From NCBI GenBank assembly GCA_034090805.1, contig JAXDRV010000006.1:1-37382 (forward strand): a DNA stretch of 37,382 nucleotides, written 5' to 3'. Source of the DNA: Ornithomonoglobus_A sp034090805. Lineage in GTDB: Bacteria > Bacillota > Clostridia > UBA1381. Shown here piece after piece: positions 33,058-37,382 of this stretch. Made by a program: the position numbers and the translations under genes. The notes beneath the pieces were generated by a model. That model was not told the DNA's origin. It was given only the letters and a program-made list of their open reading frames with translations, and did not search any database. Numbering within the stretch: the stretch's first letter is position 1; the number at the start of each line of letters is the position of its first letter.

Positions 33058-34242
33058 TTATTGCTCAAAATATGAAATATATTCAATTTTACTTTTGCCG
33101 AAATACCATTCATACAAATCAATAAAATAATCGTCCGTCATGCTTGCGATAAAATCAACGACCGCCTGATTCGGCTCGGTGCTTCTGTAGTCCGTGCCTC
33201 CGCGGAATTTAAGCGCGTTTTCAATTGCCGCAACGTGATGTGTGAATATCGGCGAGGTTTCCTTTTTTGAAGTGAAATCCTCAAGCAGCCTGTCGTACAT
33301 ACGTCTGAACATGGGACGTATTATCTCGTGGTAACGCTGATTGTTGTCGCCTGTCAGATATATCAGGTCAAAGTTATCCTTTTTTGCCTTTTTCAAAGCC
33401 TTAAAATGCTTCTCGTCCATTTTTATGCAGTCGCAGCCGTAGCTGTTTTCGAGTATGTTGACAATAAGATTGTTTATCATGGCTGCATTGTATTTTCCGA
33501 TGTCGCTTTCGTCAAAGACGTTTTCGGAGGAGATAGTATGCGTTTTTATTGCGTCCTGACGATCCTTGCCGATATATGCGATAATATCGGAAATTCTCAC
33601 CACGCATCCCTCAAGCGTATTCGGAACAAGCGATTTTATTTTGTTTTCGTCCGTGCAGCATTCCTCAACACGATTGTCAAATTCCTCAAAATCACATATC
33701 GGCTTCGGGTGATACTCCATAAATTCCGCTTCACCGTTGTGGCATAAAATTCCGTCAAGCGTCTGTAGGGTCAGATTAAGCTTAAGAATTTTATCAAGCA
33801 CACGCACGCTGTGTACGTTGTGATTAAAGTATCTTCCGGTATGCTCATGGTAAAGCTCGTTTAAAAAAGTCTCTCCGGCATGACCGAACGGCGTATGTCC
33901 CATGTCGTGACCGAGAGCTATCGCCTCGATAAGATCGGTATTTAAGCCGAGTACGCGTCCGATATTGCGTGCTATCCTCGATACAAGCTGAACATGGTAG
34001 CCTCTGTGTGAAATGTCATCATTTTTATAGAAAGAAAATACCTGTGTTTTGTCGGCGTAGCGGTTGTAGTAGAGCGAGTGCATTATCTTTTCAACATCAC
34101 GTATATATGCCGGCCTCCACAGATTGGCTTTATCGAGATCGGGTACACGGCGCAGTGCTCCGCAGACGCAGTCGGCGAGCCAAGGCTTATCCTGTTTGAT
34201 TTCAAACTGTTTTTCGTCGGTTATTTTTTCGTATACGGGCAT
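33058..34242 (-). CDS. dgt: Deoxyguanosinetriphosphate triphosphohydrolase (dGTPase)
   Basis: An HD-domain dNTP triphosphohydrolase that cleaves dGTP to deoxyguanosine and triphosphate, adjusting nucleotide pools. Metal ligands: His83 in RGYHVQLV, and His112-Asp113 in ALGHDMGHTPFGHAGE; a later RISDIIAYIGKD holds the second Asp. 394 residues is normal for the short dGTPase type. It is transcribed leftward, probably with the TetR gene. Confidence 0.92.
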   Translation of the reverse strand: MPVYEKITDEKQFEIKQDKPWLADCVCGALRRVPDLDKANLWRPAYIRDVEKIMHSLYYNRYADKTQVFSFYKNDDISHRGYHVQLVSRIARNIGRVLGLNTDLIEAIALGHDMGHTPFGHAGETFLNELYHEHTGRYFNHNVHSVRVLDKILKLNLTLQTLDGILCHNGEAEFMEYHPKPICDFEEFDNRVEECCTDENKIKSLVPNTLEGCVVRISDIIAYIGKDRQDAIKTHTISSENVFDESDIGKYNAAMINNLIVNILENSYGCDCIKMDEKHFKALKKAKKDNFDLIYLTGDNNQRYHEIIRPMFRRMYDRLLEDFTSKKETSPIFTHHVAAIENALKFRGGTDYRSTEPNQAVVDFIASMTDDYFIDLYEWYFGKSKIEYISYFEQ

Positions 34243-34381
34243 TTTTTTATATCCTTTCGATATTTAATATTATTATAATTATACCATGTTATCAGTAAAA
34301 TATCATTTATACATATATAACAAAATAACAAATAATAATTTATGCAATATAGACGAAAAATGTGTAAAATGCAAATAAATA

Positions 34382-34410
34382 GTGACAAACAGTGCGATTT
34401 GTGGTATTAT
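34382..34410 (+). promoter_or_regulatory. Promoter of the surface protein and sortase genes
   Basis: GTGACA (34382-34387), 17-bp spacer, TATTAT (34405-34410). It is followed by TTATAAGGAG before the start. Confidence 0.6.
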
Positions 34411-34451
34411 ATAGATTGATTAAAATTATCTTATAAGGAGTATTGCAGGTA

Positions 34452-35621
34452 ATGAAGAAAATATTTGCCGTAATTATGTCAGCGGCGCTGATTGCGTCTG
34501 TAACGGTACAGGCATTCGCCGCAGGCGAGCTGTCGAGAGTGTTGATAAGCGGCAGCAAATCATCTGATACAATAAGCAAAACGTATCCTTCGGGCGTTAA
34601 GGGCACCATGGAGGAAGCGGAAATAAACAAAATGATGACAGAGCTTAAAAATCTGACAGCAACAAAGGACGTTGTTCAGCCTATAAGCATAGAAAGTGTG
34701 AGCGAGAGCAACGGTCCGGTGCAATTCTGGCTCAAGCTTGAGTTGCCTGAGCGTTCGGGTTATTCTCAGGCGGGAGCGTATTCGGCAGTGGATTATTATT
34801 CGCTGAAAATAACCGATGCGGTAGGAAAGCAGATTTACAGCGATGAAACAAGTACTTCCGGGACAGGATCGGGAATTAAGACGATAAACCTCGGAAAGCT
34901 TAACGAAAATGACAGGAAAGAGAAAAAGGAATATAAGCTCTACATATCGGTAAACGGAAACGTGAATACGGCTTCGTTGACGGATAAGCCGTCGGACGTT
35001 GTGTGGAAGCTTGCGTATACGGACGATGCGTCGCAGTTTGTGGCGTCAACTCCGCAGCCTACGGTGAATACGGGTGCGGTGACAAATCCGACATATATGC
35101 CCGCAGGGACTCCGACTGTTGTACCTACACCCACAGTGACTCCGGCGGCAAGTGCAGCTGCAAAGACAATAAAAATTAAAGTTACCTCAAAGGCGGAGAA
35201 AACCGATAAGGATAAGCTTCTGCCGGGAACGTATAAGCTTGTAGGTAAGGGTCATGCCACAATTGAGGACAAAAACGGAAATAAGGTCACAGAGTTTGAC
35301 CTGGTGACATCCGCTGATTCGGCACGTACACTGACATTGAGCGATGGAGATACTGTTACCGTAACGGGAGATGCCGACGCATATGTTCAGGCGAAGGCAC
35401 CGGCAACGGCTACCGCAACGGCAAAGCCGACGGCAACACCGAAGGCTACAGCAAAGCCGACAGCAACACCAAAAGCTACCGTAAAGCCGACAGCAACAGC
35501 AAAGGCAAATCCGAAAACGGGCGATAACGCTCCGATAGCGGTGGTATCGGTGATAGCTCTGCTTGCTCTCGGTGTAATTGCATACATAGGAATTACCTCA
35601 AGGAAAAAGAGCAGTAAATAA
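34452..35621 (+). CDS. Cell-wall-anchored surface protein, NPKTG sorting signal
   Basis: A 389-residue secreted protein. A signal peptide (about residues 1-23, cleavage after AFA) leads to an N-terminal domain to about 200, a Thr/Pro linker, a second beta-rich domain (about 235-315), and an Ala/Lys/Pro/Thr repeat of three 10-residue units. The sorting signal is NPKTG (353-357), a hydrophobic helix, then RKKSSK. ATG 34452 is preferred over TTG 34443 because AGGAG lies 11 bases from the former and 2 from the latter. It is followed immediately by a class B sortase, its likely transpeptidase. I do not recognise the globular domains. Confidence 0.85.
   Translation: MKKIFAVIMSAALIASVTVQAFAAGELSRVLISGSKSSDTISKTYPSGVKGTMEEAEINKMMTELKNLTATKDVVQPISIESVSESNGPVQFWLKLELPERSGYSQAGAYSAVDYYSLKITDAVGKQIYSDETSTSGTGSGIKTINLGKLNENDRKEKKEYKLYISVNGNVNTASLTDKPSDVVWKLAYTDDASQFVASTPQPTVNTGAVTNPTYMPAGTPTVVPTPTVTPAASAAAKTIKIKVTSKAEKTDKDKLLPGTYKLVGKGHATIEDKNGNKVTEFDLVTSADSARTLTLSDGDTVTVTGDADAYVQAKAPATATATAKPTATPKATAKPTATPKATVKPTATAKANPKTGDNAPIAVVSVIALLALGVIAYIGITSRKKSSK
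35421..35510 (+). repeat. Three 30-bp tandem repeats in the surface protein
   Basis: Units of 30 bp (35421, 35451, 35481), each beginning G-[CT]-AAAGCCGAC, encode KPTATPKATA-like decapeptides before the sorting signal. Repeats of this type can vary in number and would set the distance from the wall. Confidence 0.8.
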
Positions 35622-35654
35622 ACGGCCTGTGCAGATGTGAAAGGAGCAAATGGT

Positions 35655-36452
35655 ATGAGTAAGGGAAAGCGTATCATTTTGTTCTTGGCAGTCTGTATTT
35701 TGGCGGGAAGTCTTGGTTATCTCGGACGGTATATCTATGACAGCTATACCGCACAGAGCGATGTTGCGGATATTCGTGATATTGTGGATAAAGGCAACGG
35801 AAACAGTGGAGATGCCGGAGAAAACGGCGGAGAAGCGGGGGAGAGCCCGACTCAAAATGAGAGATATGCTCCGAACGGTATGCTGCAGGGATATTATGAC
35901 GCATATGTGCGCAATAACGACATGGTAGGCTGGATTACCGTCAGCGGCACAAAGATTGATTATCCCGTCATGCAGCGAAAGGACAGCAACGAATATTATC
36001 TGCATAAAAACTTTGAACGTGAGTATAGCTACAGCGGCTTGCCGTTCATGGATTTTCAGTGTGATTTGACGCTGCCGAGCGATAATATAATAATTTATGC
36101 ACATAACATGAAAGACGGCTCGATGTTTGCCGCATTGCTTGATTATGAGGATAAGGAATTTTATGAATCGCATAAAATAATCTCGTTTGATACGAATTAC
36201 AGCAGAGGAAGCTACGAGGTGTTTGCGGTATTCTCTGTAAAAATAGGCGCAAAGGACGAGTTTAAGTATTACGAAACAACGGAATTTGAGAGTGAGGACG
36301 AGTTTAATAAATATATAAAGCGTGCCGAAGAGCTTTCGTATTATGATACGGATGCCGAGGTAAACGCAGGGGACAGTATTCTTACTCTTTCCACTTGCTC
36401 ATATAACCGATCAAATGAAAGAACGGTTGTAATGGCAAAGAAGATTGAATAA
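35655..36452 (+). CDS. srtB: Class B sortase
   Basis: A 265-residue transpeptidase anchored by an N-terminal membrane helix (about residues 7-24), followed by a Gly/Glu-rich spacer. The catalytic His150 is in YAHNM, Cys248 is in TLSTCSY and Arg256 in NERTVVM. The long N-terminal helix region and the TLSTCSY spacing are class B traits. ATG 35655 is used because AAGGAG precedes it; the ORF reaches upstream to a GTG at 35637. It is 33 bp downstream of the NPKTG substrate, and a shared transcript is likely. Confidence 0.92.
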   Translation: MSKGKRIILFLAVCILAGSLGYLGRYIYDSYTAQSDVADIRDIVDKGNGNSGDAGENGGEAGESPTQNERYAPNGMLQGYYDAYVRNNDMVGWITVSGTKIDYPVMQRKDSNEYYLHKNFEREYSYSGLPFMDFQCDLTLPSDNIIIYAHNMKDGSMFAALLDYEDKEFYESHKIISFDTNYSRGSYEVFAVFSVKIGAKDEFKYYETTEFESEDEFNKYIKRAEELSYYDTDAEVNAGDSILTLSTCSYNRSNERTVVMAKKIE

Positions 36453-36462
36453 AAGCTTATTC

Positions 36463-36478
36463 CCGCCCGTAAGGGCGG
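36463..36478 (+). terminator. GC hairpin after srtB
   Basis: CCGCCC-GTAA-GGGCGG, a 6-bp stem with a stable GNRA-type loop, no T-run. It sits between srtB and the tRNA and may slow transcription or act as an RNA processing site. Confidence 0.4.
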
Positions 36479-36483
36479 TATAT

Positions 36484-36558
36484 GCCCTCTTAGTTAAGTG
36501 GATATAACAAGCCCCTCCTAAGGGCTAGTCACGTGTTCGACTCACGTAGAGGGTGCCA
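36484..36558 (+). tRNA. tRNA-Arg (anticodon CCU)
   Basis: A complete cloverleaf of 75 bases including encoded CCA. The acceptor stem is GCCCTCT / AGAGGGT. The anticodon stem AGCCC / GGGCT encloses the loop CTCCTAA with anticodon CCT (36517-36519), reading AGG. The T arm ACGTG / CACGT encloses TTCGACT. Confidence 0.94.
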
Positions 36559-36560
36559 CT

Positions 36561-36608
36561 AATACCGCATATTTACTGAACTTTCGGTGATTATGCGGTA
36601 TTTTTATT
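36561..36608 (+). terminator. Terminator after the tRNA
   Basis: An 11-bp stem AATACCGCATA / TATGCGGTATT with a long loop, then TTTTATTTTATTTTT. It also covers the end of the leftward gene at 36604. Confidence 0.85.
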
Positions 36609-36876
36609 TTATTTTTGCCTTTTCTCCTAATTCTTCAAAAGCTTTCAGCTCAAAGATATATCCGTCCTTTACGGGAACATATTCGTCAAAGCTAATTACT
36701 GTACCTATTTCTTTCGCAACAGGGTGGATATATCTACCTCCGTCTGAAGCAAAGATAACCGAGCGTGTCGTGTCAAGTTTCCAATGTCCCTCAAATTGGT
36801 CTGTGCTTGCGGCTCTCGCTCCGCAGGAGAGCATAATAGATACCGCCAAAACTGTCACTAATACTTTTTTTGTCAT
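36604..36876 (-). CDS. Small secreted protein, unknown
   Basis: A 90-residue product. The N-terminal signal peptide (about residues 1-22) has a KK start, a hydrophobic core and ARA before the cleavage point. The mature part is about 68 residues with EGHWKLDTTRS and an acidic/aromatic centre. A Cys in SCGA is possibly a lipobox, but it lacks the usual aliphatic -3 residue. A GGAG sits before the ATG. I do not recognise the family. Confidence 0.65.
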   Translation of the reverse strand: MTKKVLVTVLAVSIMLSCGARAASTDQFEGHWKLDTTRSVIFASDGGRYIHPVAKEIGTVISFDEYVPVKDGYIFELKAFEELGEKAKIK

Positions 36877-37003
36877 AGAAAAAAACTCCGTTTCAATATA
36901 TTCTGCATTTCTGCTGATTTCATTGTATAATGAAAGTGCAGTACAGTCAAAAAATTTTCAAAACGGAGATTTTATTTGCGGCAATATAAACCGGAATTTG
37001 TCG

Positions 37004-37382
37004 TTATCTATACTCATTTGGAACTTCGATATGAAATGTCTCACACAATAACTTCACATCATGTACATCATTTTCATCAAACTCGTATCCGAGATGGAAC
37101 ATTACTTGACTATATGGTTCAATACAGGAAACCTCTATCTCCTCAATTTTTCCTTTGCCCGAAAAAGTTTCTATCGGAAAACAATCCCCCTCATAAAGAA
37201 TTTCACCTTCGCCCGTATATTCAAAACAATGCAAATCAACAATTCTGTTTTTCGCATCTTCCCATACAGTATGGTTCAATGTTGTATATTCCATCTTAAT
37301 CTCATAAAAGTCATTAGCTTTCATCATCTCTATAAAGTTCTGATAATCTTTCTTTTCTACAAAAATATCAATATCGTTATGG
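37004..37382 (-). CDS. LnuA-like nucleotidyltransferase, partial at window edge
   Basis: The frame runs past the window end: upstream of the first ATG (37327) it stays open and reads HNDIDIFVEKKDYQNF. That matches the D-x-D metal site of lincosamide/aminoglycoside nucleotidyltransferases (LnuA-type, PF10706-like). Later features also fit: VDLHCF after the core strand, and SQVMFHLGYEFDENDVHDVKLL, which mirrors the LLFHSGYDLTETDHFDIKNL end of LnuA. The start codon and N-terminal GG-x-W region lie outside. Activity on antibiotics cannot be judged. Confidence 0.6.
   Translation of the reverse strand, partial: HNDIDIFVEKKDYQNFIEMMKANDFYEIKMEYTTLNHTVWEDAKNRIVDLHCFEYTGEGEILYEGDCFPIETFSGKGKIEEIEVSCIEPYSQVMFHLGYEFDENDVHDVKLLCETFHIEVPNEYR

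Noticed and set aside
35387..35677. Val/Ala/Phe repeat protein opposite the surface-protein stalk.
   Set aside because: An artefact of reading the 30-bp tandem repeats backwards.
35598..36173. A 191-residue frame opposite srtB.
   Set aside because: Antisense shadow of a clear sortase gene.
36484..36558. The tRNA-Arg gene as an integration site of a genomic island.
   Set aside because: No integrase nearby and no repeat of the tRNA 3' end is seen in the window.

Overview
The window looks like a chromosomal segment of an uncultured gut-type Clostridia (Bacillota): AGGAGG-type ribosome binding sites, sigma-70-like TTGACA/TATAAT promoters, a fructose PTS operon, a class B sortase with an NPKTG substrate, an F-type ATP synthase whose c subunit carries the sodium-binding residue set, and plant-polysaccharide glycosidases. 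This is inference from gene content; no species can be named.

Layout. 1-8106: glycan-degradation region with a 5'-truncated GH78 rhamnosidase, a GH2 glycosidase, an AraC regulator and a divergent GH127 beta-L-arabinofuranosidase, followed by a graveyard of gene remnants (DUF4143 ATPase tail, GH78 slice, internally deleted serine recombinase). 8128-13219: minus-strand operon of two Gfo/Idh/MocA dehydrogenases, a ThuA-like protein and a sugar isomerase/epimerase, with a divergent AraC activator; this gene set fits oxidation-based (3-keto) sugar or glycoside catabolism. 13476-15529: a 52-residue unknown protein, a truncated sugar-phosphate transferase abutting a truncated ABC ATPase, and a MerR regulator with two HTH modules and two matching operators. 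15655-19840: fruR-fruK-fruA-ptsH. 20102-24734: deleted tyrosine integrase, a membrane protein fragment, an SH3 lipoprotein overlapping an M14 carboxypeptidase, and an MFS transporter. 24825-25462: LMW protein tyrosine phosphatase with a Fur-like box on its promoter. 25510-32265: ATP synthase operon atpI-B-E-F-H-A-G-D-C, carrying a MITE between atpF and atpH, a tandem repeat inside atpG and a short epsilon subunit. 32485-37382: TetR regulator, dGTPase, sortase substrate plus sortase B, tRNA-Arg(CCU), a small secreted protein and a partial LnuA-like nucleotidyltransferase.

How the parts work together. Sugars released from plant glycans (GH78, GH2, GH127) and sugars oxidised by the Gfo/Idh operon would feed central metabolism beside PTS fructose uptake. 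Each catabolic block has its own local regulator and recognisable operator-like repeats. The most unusual feature overall is the number of genes broken by internal deletions or fusion junctions (at least six), while the housekeeping atp operon nearby stays open despite two small insertions.
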